DNA from: Ruegeria arenilitoris
GTDB taxonomy: Bacteria > Pseudomonadota > Alphaproteobacteria > Rhodobacterales > Rhodobacteraceae
Assembly: GCF_013030265.1 (NCBI RefSeq)
Contig: NZ_WPZQ01000002.1
Location: 62,001 to 126,000 of the forward strand
DNA: 64,000 nt
Reading direction: 5' to 3'
The notes under the pieces: generated by a model
What the model was told of the DNA's origin: nothing
The model's database searches: none
Seen by the model: the letters and a program-made list of their open reading frames with translations, nothing else
Part shown: positions 26,979-36,961 of the stretch, piece by piece
Numbering within the stretch: position 1 is the stretch's first letter
How the letters are laid out: every line of letters begins with the position of its first letter
Made by a program: the position numbers and the translations under genes

Positions 26979-27890
26979 ATGAAGAATGCTTTGATGCTTT
27001 CGGGGCTTGCCACAGCCCTCTCCAGCCTTCCCGCCATGGCTCAGGAGCTTGAGATTATTGGCAAGCCGGTCGACGGCGGCATCGGTTTCCAACCCGCCGC
27101 CACCAGCCTTGCGGATGGGATCCAGCGTCTGGACGATATGATTCTGGTGATCATCACCGCAATCTGTGTGCTCGTAGCTGGCCTGCTGGTTTATTGCATC
27201 GTGCGCTACAATCAGCGCGCAAACCCGAAACCCGCTGCATTCTCGCACTACACTCCGGTCGAGATCGCATGGACCCTGGGTCCGATCCTGATTCTGGTTT
27301 TCATCGGTGCCTTCTCACTGCCGGTGCTGTTCAAGCAGCAGGAAATCCCGGAAGGTGACGTTGTGATCAAAGTCGTCGGCAACCAGTGGTACTGGACCTA
27401 CGAATATGTCGATCATGACTTTGCTTTCGACAGCTATCTGCTGGGTCACCCCGCAACTCTGGACGAAGGCGCACGCCCTGCGGACGCAGATGTGACACCG
27501 TTCGTTCTGGATGACGCAATGCGCGCCAAACTGACAGACGCAGGCTACAGCGAAGATGAGTGGCTGCTGGCCACCGACACCGCAGTTGTTGTGCCTGTTG
27601 GCAAGATCGTCGTCATGCAGGTTACCGCGTCAGACGTGATCCACTCGTGGACCATCCCGTCCTTCGGCGTGAAACAGGATGGTGTACCGGGCCGCTTGGC
27701 CGAGCTGTGGTTCCAGGCAGACAAGGAAGGCATCTACTTCGGTCAGTGTTCGGAACTGTGCGGTAAGGACCATGCCTACATGCCGATCACTGTCAAAGTG
27801 GTCAGCGAAGAGGCTTACGAGCAGTGGCTGCAAGGCGCACTTGAAGAATATGCGGGTCAGCCGGCTGCCTATCAGGTTGCATCGAACTGA
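26979..27890 (+). CDS. coxB: Cytochrome c oxidase subunit II
   Basis: Start at ATG 26979 gives 303 residues with a signal peptide ending at PAMA|QE. Two membrane helices (about 52-75 and 96-118) precede a periplasmic cupredoxin domain. The Cu_A ligands are all present: His222, Cys257, Glu259, Cys261, His265 and Met268 (in IHSW and [14 protein letters not shown]). NQWYWTYEY is the conserved aromatic electron-entry segment. It takes electrons from cytochrome c in the aa3 oxidase. It is first of a five-gene co-directional cluster; subunit I is not in the window. Confidence 0.97.
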   Translation: MKNALMLSGLATALSSLPAMAQELEIIGKPVDGGIGFQPAATSLADGIQRLDDMILVIITAICVLVAGLLVYCIVRYNQRANPKPAAFSHYTPVEIAWTLGPILILVFIGAFSLPVLFKQQEIPEGDVVIKVVGNQWYWTYEYVDHDFAFDSYLLGHPATLDEGARPADADVTPFVLDDAMRAKLTDAGYSEDEWLLATDTAVVVPVGKIVVMQVTASDVIHSWTIPSFGVKQDGVPGRLAELWFQADKEGIYFGQCSELCGKDHAYMPITVKVVSEEAYEQWLQGALEEYAGQPAAYQVASN

Positions 27891-27974
27891 CAGCACGTGC
27901 GGGTACCCATCCCGCGCATCAAATAAAGCAGGCTGCGCGTCTTACGCGCAGCTTTCGCCCCAAAAGGACCGGAA

Positions 27975-28928
27975 ATGAGCGACGCAAGCATCAATGCCAG
28001 CACCGTGAACGCGCAGACCCGCGCGGACGAGGCCAGCTTTGGCGATTATTTCGCCCTGCTGAAGCCGCGTGTGATGTCGCTGGTTGTGTTCACCGCTCTG
28101 GTCGGGCTGTTGGCCGCGCCGGTTCCGGTGCACCCCTTTGTCGGATTCTGTGCCATCCTGTTCATTGCCATTGGCGGCGGTGCCTCGGGCGCGCTGAACA
28201 TGTGGTGGGATGCCGATATCGACAAGGTGATGAAGCGCACCAAAGGTCGGCCGATCCCGTCTGGCAAGGTTGAGGAAGGCGAAGCGCTGGCCCTGGGTCT
28301 GGCCCTCTCCGGCATGTCCGTGATGATGCTGGCGCTGGCAACAAATATCTTTGCCGGCGCGTTCCTCGCCTTCACGATCTTTTTCTATGTCGTCATCTAC
28401 ACAATGTGGCTGAAACGCTCGACGCCCCAGAACATCGTGATCGGTGGCGCCGCAGGTGCATTCCCTCCGGTGATCGGATGGGTTGCGGCAACTGGCTCGA
28501 TGTCGATTGAGCCGTGGCTGATGTTTGCCCTGACCTTTATGTGGACACCGCCACATTTCTGGGCACTGGCGCTGTTCATGCGCTCGGATTATGACGATGC
28601 CGGTGTACCGATGTTGACCGTCACCCACGGTCGCAAGGCGACCCGCACGCATATTCTAGTCTACACCGTTTTGCTGGCATTGCTGGCGATCGGGACTGCA
28701 TTCTCGGGTATCGGCGGGCCGGTTTATCTGGTGGTTGCTGTCGTCCTGAATGCGCTGTTCCTGCGCGGAGCATGGAAAATCTCTCGGCGCACGGAAGAGG
28801 ACGCGGAAGCCGACAACTTCAAGGTCGAACGCAGCTTCTTCAAGCTGTCGCTGCTTTACCTCTTCCTGCATTTTGGCGCTATTCTGGTTGAAGCGCTTTT
28901 GAAAAATTACGGTCTGGGAGGCTGGTGA
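27975..28928 (+). CDS. ctaB: Protoheme IX farnesyltransferase (heme O synthase)
   Basis: This 317-residue polytopic membrane enzyme adds a farnesyl group to heme B to make heme O, the precursor of heme A for aa3 oxidase. The Asp-rich motif is NMWWDADIDKVMKRTKGRP (N75, D79, D83), with a second conserved loop near PPHFWALALFMRSDYDDAGVPM. The start has AAAGGACCGG upstream. The stop codon overlaps the next small gene by one base (TGATG), so translation is coupled. Confidence 0.96.
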   Translation: MSDASINASTVNAQTRADEASFGDYFALLKPRVMSLVVFTALVGLLAAPVPVHPFVGFCAILFIAIGGGASGALNMWWDADIDKVMKRTKGRPIPSGKVEEGEALALGLALSGMSVMMLALATNIFAGAFLAFTIFFYVVIYTMWLKRSTPQNIVIGGAAGAFPPVIGWVAATGSMSIEPWLMFALTFMWTPPHFWALALFMRSDYDDAGVPMLTVTHGRKATRTHILVYTVLLALLAIGTAFSGIGGPVYLVVAVVLNALFLRGAWKISRRTEEDAEADNFKVERSFFKLSLLYLFLHFGAILVEALLKNYGLGGW

Positions 28929-29089
28929 TGAGCTTGCGCAAAAGCCACGAACTGCATCAGCGCCGGTTCAGCCGCAATCTTGGTGTTGGACTGACGTTGG
29001 CGGCCTTCATCGTGATCATCTTTGGTCTGACCATTGTCAAGGTTTCCGGTACCGACTTTACGGTTCCAACTTCTGAGGTGCAGAACTGA
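28928..29089 (+). CDS. Small membrane protein of the cox cluster (CoxF-like)
   Basis: A 53-residue frame starts at an ATG overlapping the ctaB stop and ends in a TGA overlapping the ctaG start, both as TGATG. A basic, His-containing N terminus (residues 1-16) is followed by one membrane helix (about 17-39) and a short periplasmic tail. Small single-helix proteins at this position are found in cox loci of Rhodobacteraceae and are annotated as oxidase assembly proteins. Function is not established by the sequence. The two exact overlaps make its translation very likely. Confidence 0.85.
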   Translation: MSLRKSHELHQRRFSRNLGVGLTLAAFIVIIFGLTIVKVSGTDFTVPTSEVQN

Positions 29090-29664
29090 TGGCGATGTCG
29101 GGTCCACAGAAAACGGTTGTGCAACTGGTCGGCGTTGTTGTTCTGATGGGCGGCCTCGCTTGGGCGTCCGTGCCGTTCTACAACTGGTTTTGTCGGGTAA
29201 CGGGTTTTGGTGGCACCACTGGCGTCGCCGAGCAGGCTCCGGATGACGTTCTGGATCAGATCGTCACCATTCGCTTCGATGCATCCAAAGCCAAGGACAT
29301 GCCCTGGGAATTCAAACCAGTCGAGCGCGAGATGAAAGTGCGCATCGGTGAAACCGGGCTGGCCTTTTATGAGGCATACAACCCGACAGACAAACCCATC
29401 GCGGGGCAGGCGTCCTACAACGTGACGCCCTATTCTGCCGGTGGATATTTCCAGAAAATTGCCTGCTTCTGCTTTGACGAGCAGGTTCTGCAACCGGGTG
29501 AGCGGGTCGAAATGCCTGTCACCTTCTTCGTCGATCCGGAAATCGTCGAAGACCCCGAAGCACAGTATGTTCATACGATCACACTGTCGTATACATTCTA
29601 CGAAATTGACCTGCCCGAGGGCTATGCCGCCCTTGAAGTGCAGGCAGATACAAACACGAACTAA
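29089..29664 (+). CDS. ctaG: Cytochrome c oxidase assembly protein CtaG (Cox11, Cu_B insertion)
   Basis: The 191-residue protein has an N-terminal membrane anchor (about 11-28) and a periplasmic immunoglobulin-like domain. The copper-binding CFCF motif (Cys126, Cys128) lies in KIACFCFDEQ, and Cys35 follows the membrane helix, as in the family. It delivers copper to the Cu_B site of subunit I. It sits between the small membrane protein and coxC. Confidence 0.96.
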   Translation: MAMSGPQKTVVQLVGVVVLMGGLAWASVPFYNWFCRVTGFGGTTGVAEQAPDDVLDQIVTIRFDASKAKDMPWEFKPVEREMKVRIGETGLAFYEAYNPTDKPIAGQASYNVTPYSAGGYFQKIACFCFDEQVLQPGERVEMPVTFFVDPEIVEDPEAQYVHTITLSYTFYEIDLPEGYAALEVQADTNTN

Positions 29665-29686
29665 CGCCTGTAGGTGAGGGACGCTG

Positions 29687-30502
29687 ATGGCACACGCTAA
29701 AAACCACGACTACCACATTCTGGCCCCATCAATCTGGCCATTCATCGGCGCGATTGGCGGCTTTGTGATGCTGTTCGGAGCTGTCCTCTGGATGCATGGT
29801 ATCACGTCGTTCATGTTCTGGGCGGGTCTGGTGGCTGTGCTTTATACCATGTTCGCATGGTGGTCAGAGGTTGTTGCCGAAAGCCGTGCTGGTGACCATA
29901 CACCAGTGGTTCGCATCGGCCTTCGCTACGGCTTCATCCTGTTCGTGATGTCCGAGGTGATGTTCTTCTTCGCGTGGTTCTGGTCGTTCTTCAAACACCG
30001 CATGTACCCCATGTACGACTATGCCGGCACCGAGTACATCCAGCCGGACATCCACGCGGTTGACCCGTTCCACCTGCCGCTGATCAACACTCTGGTCCTG
30101 CTGCTGTCGGGCTGTGCAATTACCTGGGCACACCATGCACTGGTTCACGACAATGACCGCAAGGCGCTGATCAACGGTCTGGCGATCGGTATCGTACTGG
30201 GTATCGCATTTACCTTCCTGCAGGCGTTTGAATACTATGAACTGCTGGCGCATGAGGGCTGGAAATTCGGTGATGATCAGTTCTATTCGAACTTCTTCAT
30301 GGCAACCGGTTTCCACGGTGCACACGTCATCATCGGGACCATTTTCCTGAGCGTCTGTTTGATCCGCGCACTACGCGGTGACTTTACGCCCGAGAAACAC
30401 GTCGGTTTCGAAGCAGCCGCATGGTACTGGCACTTTGTTGACGTCGTATGGCTGTTCCTGTTCTTCGCCGTCTACATCTGGGGCCAGGCCCCGCTGATGT
30501 AA
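29687..30502 (+). CDS. coxC: Cytochrome c oxidase subunit III
   Basis: The 271-residue protein has about seven membrane helices. Family marks are [18 protein letters not shown], the [14 protein letters not shown] segment, [11 protein letters not shown]-like [18 protein letters not shown], and the C-terminal [13 protein letters not shown] and [13 protein letters not shown]. Subunit III stabilises the oxidase core and proton uptake. GTGAGGGACGCTG precedes its ATG. A strong terminator follows it. Confidence 0.97.
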   Translation: MAHAKNHDYHILAPSIWPFIGAIGGFVMLFGAVLWMHGITSFMFWAGLVAVLYTMFAWWSEVVAESRAGDHTPVVRIGLRYGFILFVMSEVMFFFAWFWSFFKHRMYPMYDYAGTEYIQPDIHAVDPFHLPLINTLVLLLSGCAITWAHHALVHDNDRKALINGLAIGIVLGIAFTFLQAFEYYELLAHEGWKFGDDQFYSNFFMATGFHGAHVIIGTIFLSVCLIRALRGDFTPEKHVGFEAAAWYWHFVDVVWLFLFFAVYIWGQAPLM

Positions 30503-30525
30503 CGCCGGACAGGTGATCCAATTGC

Positions 30526-30552
30526 AAAAGCCGCCCTTCGGGGCGGCTTTTT
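30526..30552 (+). terminator. Intrinsic terminator after coxC
   Basis: AAAGCCGCCC-TTCG-GGGCGGCTTTTT is a ten-pair stem with a UUCG-type tetraloop and a T-run. It closes the coxB-coxC unit before the SURF1 gene. Confidence 0.93.
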
Positions 30553-30671
30553 CTCTATCCGGGGCGCAATATTGCGCCCCATACAATTGCACGGTTGCCT
30601 TTCTGCAGGTGTAGCCCTTAACAAGACGCCGGCTCATGCAGAGCCTTCAAATGATATAATCTGGACCCGAC

Positions 30672-31349
30672 ATGCGCCGCATTCTCTTCCTGCTGATTTT
30701 TGGTATCGCCGGTCTGGCGATCCTGGTGTCGCTGGGGGTCTGGCAGGTTCAGCGTCTGGCGTGGAAACAGGACGTATTGGCCGAGATTGAAAATCGGATA
30801 TCTGCTGATCCTGTTGATTTGCCGAAAAATGTGTCGCCCGATACCGACAAGTATTTGCCAGTTACGATCAAGGGCGAGATGGAGCCGGGTGAGATCCACG
30901 TTCTGGTCTCGGTCAAGCAGGTCGGGGCAGGGTATCGCATCATTCAGTCTTTCAGTACCGAAGACCGGACAATCCTGGTGGATCGGGGTTTTGTGCCTGT
31001 GACTGCGAAGCAGATCGAGCGCCGGACTGGTCCGATGGAGGTCACCGGTAATCTGCATTGGCCAGATGAGATCGACGGTTACACGCCCGAGCCCGACATC
31101 GATGACAACATCTGGTTTGCGCGCGATGTGCCCAATCTTGCCGCAGCTTTAGGGGCCGAGCCGATCCTGCTGATCGCGCGTTCGCAAACCGATCCCGGCA
31201 TTACGCCTTTGCCTGTCGACACGGCCGGCATACCGAATGACCATCTGCAATATGCAATCACCTGGTTTGGTTTGGCCCTGGTTTGGGCCGCGATGACCGG
31301 GTACTTCCTGTGGCGCAGCCGCGCCCCTTCTGAGAGTAACGAGCCATGA
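30672..31349 (+). CDS. SURF1 family oxidase assembly protein
   Basis: This 225-residue protein has N- and C-terminal membrane helices (about 4-22 and 193-213) around a periplasmic domain. SURF1 marks are GVWQVQRLAWKQDVLAEIE, the VLVDRGFVP-type TILVDRGFVP and YAITWFGLALVW. It assists heme A insertion into subunit I. It lies past the coxC terminator, with its own promoter region of about 120 bp, and its stop overlaps the thrC start (ATGA). Confidence 0.93.
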   Translation: MRRILFLLIFGIAGLAILVSLGVWQVQRLAWKQDVLAEIENRISADPVDLPKNVSPDTDKYLPVTIKGEMEPGEIHVLVSVKQVGAGYRIIQSFSTEDRTILVDRGFVPVTAKQIERRTGPMEVTGNLHWPDEIDGYTPEPDIDDNIWFARDVPNLAAALGAEPILLIARSQTDPGITPLPVDTAGIPNDHLQYAITWFGLALVWAAMTGYFLWRSRAPSESNEP

Positions 31350-32734
31350 AATATATCTCGACCCGTGGGCAGGCGCCCGAACTGACTTTTGAAGAGGCGA
31401 TGCTGACAGGGTTGGCCCGCGACGGTGGCCTGTATTTGCCCGCCGAAATCCCGGTCATGTCGCAGGACGAGATCGCGGCTTTGGCCGGGTTGCCGTACGA
31501 GGAAATCGCTTTTCGGGTAATGTGGCCTTATGTCAGCGGATCGTTTGGTGAGGACGAATTCAAGGAAATCATCGCGCGCGCCTACGAGGGTTTTGGTCAT
31601 GACGCCCGCGCGCCGCTGAAGCAGTTGAACGAGAACCACTTCCTGTTGGAGCTGTTCCAGGGGCCAACTCTGGCTTTCAAGGACTTTGCCATGCAGCTGA
31701 TCGGTCAGCTGTTCCAGGTGGCACTGAAACGACGTGGAGATCGTGTGACCATCGTGGGCGCGACCAGTGGCGATACCGGCTCGGCCGCGATTGAGGCGTT
31801 CCGGGGTCTGGATGCGGTGGATGTGTTCATCCTGTATCCGCATGGCCGAGTATCGGAAGTGCAGCGTCGCCAGATGACAACGCCAGCGGACAGCAACGTG
31901 CATGCCTTGGCCGTGGATGGCGATTTCGACGATTGTCAGGCTGCGCTGAAGGATATGTTCAACGATTTTGATTTCCGCGACGGGGTGAAGCTGGCAGGGG
32001 TGAACTCGATCAACTTTGCCCGTGTGCTGGCGCAGATCGTCTATTACTTCTCAGCCGCTGTCAGCCTTGGTGCGCCGCATCGCAAGGTCAGCTTCACAGT
32101 GCCAACCGGCAATTTCGGTGACATCTTCGCGGGGTACCTAGCCAAGCGCATGGGCTTGCCGATTGACCGTCTGGTCGTGGCTACCAACCAGAACGACATC
32201 CTGCACCGCTGCCTGTCGGGCGAGGGGTATTTCAAGGGTGACACCATCCCCTCGATCAGCCCGTCGATGGATATTCAGGTTAGCTCGAACTTTGAGCGTG
32301 CGCTCTACTACGCTTATGGCGAGGATGGCGGCGCAATTGCGCAGCTGATGGACGAGCTCAAGAATGGTGGCTTCAATGTCAGCCAAGGCGCGATGGAAGC
32401 GTTGCGCGAAAGCTTTGACTCGGGCCGAGTGTCCGAAGACGAAACGCTCGAGACGATCAAGCACACGCTGGCCCATAGCGCTGAACTCGTTTGCCCGCAT
32501 ACAGCCGTTGGTATCAAGGTCGCGGAAGAGCATCGCGACACCGGCGTTCCGATGATCACGCTAGCCACTGCCCACCCGGCAAAGTTCCCGGCAGCGGTCG
32601 AGAAGGCGAGCGGCGAACATCCGCCTCTTCCATCCCGCATGTCTGATCTGTATGAACGTCCGGAACGGGTGACCCGCATAGCGAATGATCTGGGTGCCCT
32701 CGAGGATCATATCAAAAGGCATATTGCTGAGTGA
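31346..32734 (+). CDS. thrC: Threonine synthase
   Basis: The 462-residue PLP enzyme converts O-phosphohomoserine to threonine. The PLP Lys is K112 in LAFKDFAMQ. GATSGDTGSAAIEAF is the phosphate-binding loop, and PTGNFGDIFAGY-KRMG region is typical of the longer, fungal/proteobacterial class. Start and stop both overlap neighbours by four bases (with SURF1 and the M16 peptidase), showing a tightly packed operon. Confidence 0.96.
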   Translation: MKYISTRGQAPELTFEEAMLTGLARDGGLYLPAEIPVMSQDEIAALAGLPYEEIAFRVMWPYVSGSFGEDEFKEIIARAYEGFGHDARAPLKQLNENHFLLELFQGPTLAFKDFAMQLIGQLFQVALKRRGDRVTIVGATSGDTGSAAIEAFRGLDAVDVFILYPHGRVSEVQRRQMTTPADSNVHALAVDGDFDDCQAALKDMFNDFDFRDGVKLAGVNSINFARVLAQIVYYFSAAVSLGAPHRKVSFTVPTGNFGDIFAGYLAKRMGLPIDRLVVATNQNDILHRCLSGEGYFKGDTIPSISPSMDIQVSSNFERALYYAYGEDGGAIAQLMDELKNGGFNVSQGAMEALRESFDSGRVSEDETLETIKHTLAHSAELVCPHTAVGIKVAEEHRDTGVPMITLATAHPAKFPAAVEKASGEHPPLPSRMSDLYERPERVTRIANDLGALEDHIKRHIAE

Positions 32735-33993
32735 CTGTCAGACAAGACCAACTGAAGAACGGATTTCGTATCGTCAGTGAACACATGCCGGGGCTGCAAT
32801 CGGCGGCCATCGGCATCTGGGTAACCGCCGGTGGGCGGCATGAGCGGATCGAGCAGAACGGTATTGCGCATTTCCTTGAGCACATGGCCTTCAAGGGAAC
32901 CGAGCGCCGATCTGCGCTGCAAATCGCTGAGGCGATCGAGGATGTAGGCGGGTATATCAACGCCTACACTTCGCGCGAGGTGACGGCTTATTATGCGCGC
33001 GTCCTGAAAGACGATGTGGCGTTGGCCATGGATGTGATTGGCGACATCGTTCTGAATCCCGTTTTCGACCCGCGCGAAATTGAGGTCGAGCGTGGCGTGA
33101 TCCTGCAGGAGATCGGTCAGGCCTATGACACGCCGGATGATGTAATCTTTGATTGGTTACAGGAGCAGAGCTATCACGATCAGCCCTTGGGTCGGACAAT
33201 TCTGGGCCCGACCGAGCGGGTCAGTGCGTTTTCGCGAGAGGACCTCTCTGGCTTTGTGGCTGAGCACTATGGCCCCGATCAGATGATCCTGTCAGCCGCC
33301 GGTGCCGTGGATCACGATCAGCTGATGAAAATGGCTGAAGAGATGTTCGGTCATCTGCAACCACGTACAGGGCTGATCGCCGAACCTGCGCGCTTTACCG
33401 GTGGTGAAGCGCGGCAGGAGAAAGAGTTGGAGCAGGCCCATTTTGCGCTGGCCCTGGAAAGCCCCGGTTACCGTGATGATGCGATCTATACCGCACAGAT
33501 ATATTCGACGGCACTGGGTGGCGGCATGTCCTCGCGGCTGTTTCAGGAGGTGCGTGAAACACGCGGGCTCTGCTATACGATCTTTGCGCAGACCGGAGCC
33601 TATGCAGACACCGGGACAACCACGATCTACGCCGGTACATCGGCGGATCAGGTCGCAGAGCTTGCCACCATCACCATTGACGAGATGAAGCGCGCGGCTG
33701 AGGACATGACCTCCGAAGAGGTTGCCCGTGCCCGTGCGCAGATGAAGGCCGGAATGCTTATGGGACTGGAAAGCCCGTCGAACCGAGCCGAACGGTTGGC
33801 GCGACTGGTTCAGATCTGGGGCCGTGTCCCATCCCTTGAGGATACGGTGGCCAAGATTGATGCGGTCAGCACCGAGGATGTGCGCGTGTTCGCTGAGCAG
33901 ATGGCAATCAAAGCGCCTGCCGCTCTGGCGCTTTACGGGCCGGTCTCAGGCGCACCGACACTGGCTGAATTGCAGGAGAGGCGCGCGGCTTGA
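32731..33993 (+). CDS. M16 family zinc peptidase
   Basis: The 420-residue protein starts with GTG overlapping the thrC stop (GTGA). The inverted zinc motif HFLEH is at 47-51, with a further ligand Glu at about 127 (ILQEIGQ). YINAYTSREVTAYYA and the C-terminal SRLFQEVRETRGLCY match mitochondrial-processing-peptidase-like bacterial proteins. Substrates in bacteria are unknown. Conserved next to thrC in many Rhodobacteraceae (from memory). Confidence 0.93.
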   Translation: MTVRQDQLKNGFRIVSEHMPGLQSAAIGIWVTAGGRHERIEQNGIAHFLEHMAFKGTERRSALQIAEAIEDVGGYINAYTSREVTAYYARVLKDDVALAMDVIGDIVLNPVFDPREIEVERGVILQEIGQAYDTPDDVIFDWLQEQSYHDQPLGRTILGPTERVSAFSREDLSGFVAEHYGPDQMILSAAGAVDHDQLMKMAEEMFGHLQPRTGLIAEPARFTGGEARQEKELEQAHFALALESPGYRDDAIYTAQIYSTALGGGMSSRLFQEVRETRGLCYTIFAQTGAYADTGTTTIYAGTSADQVAELATITIDEMKRAAEDMTSEEVARARAQMKAGMLMGLESPSNRAERLARLVQIWGRVPSLEDTVAKIDAVSTEDVRVFAEQMAIKAPAALALYGPVSGAPTLAELQERRAA

Positions 33994-34577
33994 TGCTGTT
34001 GGGCAGACGCAAGCTGAAACTCGAAACTGAACGGTTGAGTCTGCGACCACCCGTTCATTCCGATTTTCATGACTGGTCTGCTCTACGGCGAGCGTCGCGT
34101 GAATACCTGACCCCGTGGGAGCCGGTTTGGGCAAAGGACCACCTGAGCCGCAAATCCTTTACCAACCGGGTCTATTGGGCACAGCGTTCGGTGGCCAGCG
34201 GTACCGCCGTCCCATTGTTTCTGTTCAGGCGCAGCGACAATGTGCTGTTAGGCGCAATTACTTTGGACAACATACGTCGCGGCCCGGCTCAGGCGGGGAC
34301 GCTTGGGTATTGGACCGGGCAGTCCTTTGCTCGTCAGGGTTATATGCGCGAAGCGATTGGCGCGATGGTGCATTATGCATTTACCCGGCTGGACCTTAGC
34401 CGGATCGAAGCCGCCTGCCTTCCGGAAAACAAAGCTTCGCGCGGGTTGCTCGAAAGCTCCGGCTTCAAATACGAGGGCGTCGCGCAGTCTTACCTGCAGA
34501 TCGGTGGCCGCTGGCGCACCCATGTTCTGTATGCCAGTTTGCGGTCTGATCGGCGCGGTCGGACGGATGCAGGCTGA
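33993..34577 (+). CDS. GNAT N-acetyltransferase, RimJ/RimL-like
   Basis: The ATG overlaps the stop of the peptidase by one base (TGATG), giving 194 residues. The family pattern LSLRPPVHSDFHDW, RRASREYLTPWEPVW, GAITLDNI, GYMREAIGAMVHYAFTRLDLSRIEA and NKASRGLLESSGF matches RimJ-type ribosomal-protein alanine N-acetyltransferases. Actual substrate is not proven. It closes the SURF1-thrC-M16 operon. Confidence 0.88.
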   Translation: MLLGRRKLKLETERLSLRPPVHSDFHDWSALRRASREYLTPWEPVWAKDHLSRKSFTNRVYWAQRSVASGTAVPLFLFRRSDNVLLGAITLDNIRRGPAQAGTLGYWTGQSFARQGYMREAIGAMVHYAFTRLDLSRIEAACLPENKASRGLLESSGFKYEGVAQSYLQIGGRWRTHVLYASLRSDRRGRTDAG

Positions 34578-34650
34578 CGCCTGAGCCTGGAAACTGACCC
34601 TTATCAAACAAGAAGCATGACTTGTGGCGATGTTGCGCTAAACTCTGATC

Positions 34651-35469
34651 ATGCGCTGGGCTGTTCTGGCATTGTTGGTGATTGCAGAAGGCGCCGTAGC
34701 GCAGGAGCGGCGGCCCAGCCACTGTATTGCCATCGCCAACGAAATTCCCGGCATTCAGTATCTTCATAAGGCTGCATGGCAGGATCCAGTGTCGGAGTTC
34801 TCCGTCCGGATCAGCTATGTCGCTCATGCCTCGTTTTTGCTTCAAACACATGGCGGGCTAAATGCCGTCACCGATTTCACAGGGTTCATCGGTGGGGCCG
34901 CCCTGATTCCCGATGTGGTGACCATGAACCACGCACACAGCACCCACTGGACCGCGCATCCCGATCCTGCGATCCCTCATGTTCTGGAAGGCTGGGGAGA
35001 GTTCGGGCAAGGCATCGACCATCATCTTGATCTGGGGGAAATGCTGATCCGGAACGTTTCCACCGACATCCGGTCAGCCTATGGTGGGGTTGAGGAACGC
35101 GGCAATTCCATCTTCGTCTTCGAGGTTGAGGGGCTGTGTATCGGCCATCTGGGTCATTTGCATCACGTCCCGTCGGATGAGCAATTCGCAGCGCTGGGCC
35201 GGCTGGATGTTGTCATGGCAGCGGTAGATGGCGGAACCACCATGCCTCTGCCTGAAATGATTTCAGTGCTGCGGCGGCTGAAAAGCTCGGTCATCATTCC
35301 GATGCATTGGTTTTCGGATTACTCACTGGAGCGGTTTCTGAGCGGGATACGAAACGATTTTCCGGTTGAGCGGGACGGCGTATCCGAGATTGAAGTATCG
35401 TTGCGAACACTTCCGGATCGACCCACGGTTGTCGTTCTTGAACCGCGCTATCTGATTGAGTTGGAATAA
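34651..35469 (+). CDS. Exported MBL-fold metallohydrolase, UlaG-like
   Basis: The 272-residue protein has a signal peptide ending at AVAQ|E (residue 18). The metallo-beta-lactamase-type motif reads NHAHSTHW (His94, His96, His99) with Thr where many members have Asp. Later ligands are in IGHLGHLHH and MAAVDGG, and IIPMHWFSDYS is typical of the UlaG-like branch. Substrate unknown. It has no obvious operon partner. Confidence 0.85.
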   Translation: MRWAVLALLVIAEGAVAQERRPSHCIAIANEIPGIQYLHKAAWQDPVSEFSVRISYVAHASFLLQTHGGLNAVTDFTGFIGGAALIPDVVTMNHAHSTHWTAHPDPAIPHVLEGWGEFGQGIDHHLDLGEMLIRNVSTDIRSAYGGVEERGNSIFVFEVEGLCIGHLGHLHHVPSDEQFAALGRLDVVMAAVDGGTTMPLPEMISVLRRLKSSVIIPMHWFSDYSLERFLSGIRNDFPVERDGVSEIEVSLRTLPDRPTVVVLEPRYLIELE

Positions 35470-35501
35470 GACTTGCCGAAACTTTCTGCCTTGGGCATGG
35501 A

Positions 35502-36923
35502 ATGGGTATGACTTTGAACCCTGCAGATGAGTGCTTTGCCCAGCGAATCCGAACCCAACTGGGTGACGACATATTGCGCCCGGTCGAGCCGCGATATCTC
35601 GAAGAACCCCGTCGCAGATTTGCCGGGCATGTTGGCGTCCTATGCCTGCCGCGCAATGTGGAAGAAGTCGCCGCGCTAGTTCGGCTGGCCTCTGATGCGA
35701 ATGTGCCCGTGGTTCCTTATGGCGGCGGCACCGGGCTGGTTGGCGGGCAGGTCATGGCGGATGATCCAGCCCCTTTGGTGATCTCGCTAGAGCGTATGAC
35801 AGCGATCCGGGGTGTCTATCCGACCGAGAATGTTCTGGTGGCCGAAGCTGGTGCCATTCTGGCGGACGTGCAGGCCGCCGCCGAGGCTGCAGATCGGCTG
35901 TTCCCTCTGGCGCTTGCTGCGCAGGGGTCTTGCAGGATTGGGGGCAACCTCGCCACCAACGCGGGGGGCGTGAACGTTTTGCGATATGGCAATACCCGCG
36001 ATCTGTGCCTGGGGCTCGAGGCGGTACTGCCAAACGGGGACATCTGGCACGGGCTCAGCCGGTTGAGGAAAGACAACACTGGATATGATCTGCGCAATCT
36101 GCTGATCGGTTCTGAGGGAACGCTTGGCATCATCACGGCTGCATCTCTCAAACTGTTTCCCAGACCAACCGGAATCGGCACCGCGATCTTTCAGGTGGCC
36201 TCTCCTGATACTGCCATTCATCTGCTGGCCCTTGCGCGGGATCAGGTGGGGGAGGATGTCAGCACATTTGAACTGATCCACCGACAGGGGATGGACTTCT
36301 TGACCGAGGTTCTGCCCGACGTACGCCAACCGTTTTCCGATCCACCTGAATGGAGCGTGTTGATCGAGTTGGGTTTGGCGGCCGGGCACGACCCGTCAGA
36401 GGCGCTCGAAAGCCTGTTCCAGACGGCTTTGGGTCAAGATCTGGTCAGTGATGGTGTAATTGCGCAAAGCGAAGGTCAACGTGCAGAGCTCTGGGCGGTG
36501 CGCGAGCGTATCCCCGAGGCTAATCGCCTGGTCGGCTCCGTATCCAGCCATGACATCTCGATCCCGATCTCGTCGATACCTGAATTCATTGAACGGGGCG
36601 CAGAGCTGGTCGCCTCGCTGGGACCTTATCGCATCAACTGCTTCGGTCACTTGGGCGATGGAAATCTGCACTACAACGTTTTCCCGCCTAAGGGGCACGA
36701 CAGAGCAGAGTTTGATGAGAAAAGGGCGACGGTCAAACACGCGGTTCATGACCTAGTCCATGAATTCCATGGGTCCGTCAGCGCAGAACATGGGATCGGT
36801 AGACTCAAAGTCGATGATCTTGAGCGCTACGGGGACCCTGCCAAGCTGCAGGCGATGCGCGCCATCAAGGCAGCGCTTGACCCCAAAGGGATTATGAACC
36901 CCGGTGCGATCCTGAAGGATTAG
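35502..36923 (+). CDS. FAD-linked D-2-hydroxyacid dehydrogenase (GlcD/D2HGDH-like)
   Basis: The 473-residue flavoprotein has an N-terminal PCMH FAD-binding domain: VPVVPYGGGTGLVGGQV, AEAGAILADVQAAAE, GSCRIGGNLATNAGGVNVLRYGNTRD-like block and LLIGSEGTLGIITAASL. The C-terminal domain has CFGHLGDGNLHYN and ends SAEHGIGRLK...MNPGAILKD, as in D-2-hydroxyglutarate and D-lactate dehydrogenases. A standalone protein suggests a D-2-hydroxyglutarate-type enzyme rather than multi-subunit glycolate oxidase (inference). Start may be 35502 or 35508. Confidence 0.9.
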   Translation: MGMTLNPADECFAQRIRTQLGDDILRPVEPRYLEEPRRRFAGHVGVLCLPRNVEEVAALVRLASDANVPVVPYGGGTGLVGGQVMADDPAPLVISLERMTAIRGVYPTENVLVAEAGAILADVQAAAEAADRLFPLALAAQGSCRIGGNLATNAGGVNVLRYGNTRDLCLGLEAVLPNGDIWHGLSRLRKDNTGYDLRNLLIGSEGTLGIITAASLKLFPRPTGIGTAIFQVASPDTAIHLLALARDQVGEDVSTFELIHRQGMDFLTEVLPDVRQPFSDPPEWSVLIELGLAAGHDPSEALESLFQTALGQDLVSDGVIAQSEGQRAELWAVRERIPEANRLVGSVSSHDISIPISSIPEFIERGAELVASLGPYRINCFGHLGDGNLHYNVFPPKGHDRAEFDEKRATVKHAVHDLVHEFHGSVSAEHGIGRLKVDDLERYGDPAKLQAMRAIKAALDPKGIMNPGAILKD

Positions 36924-36961
36924 GCACGGCCCGACAAATGCGAGCCGTGCCTGACATCCGC

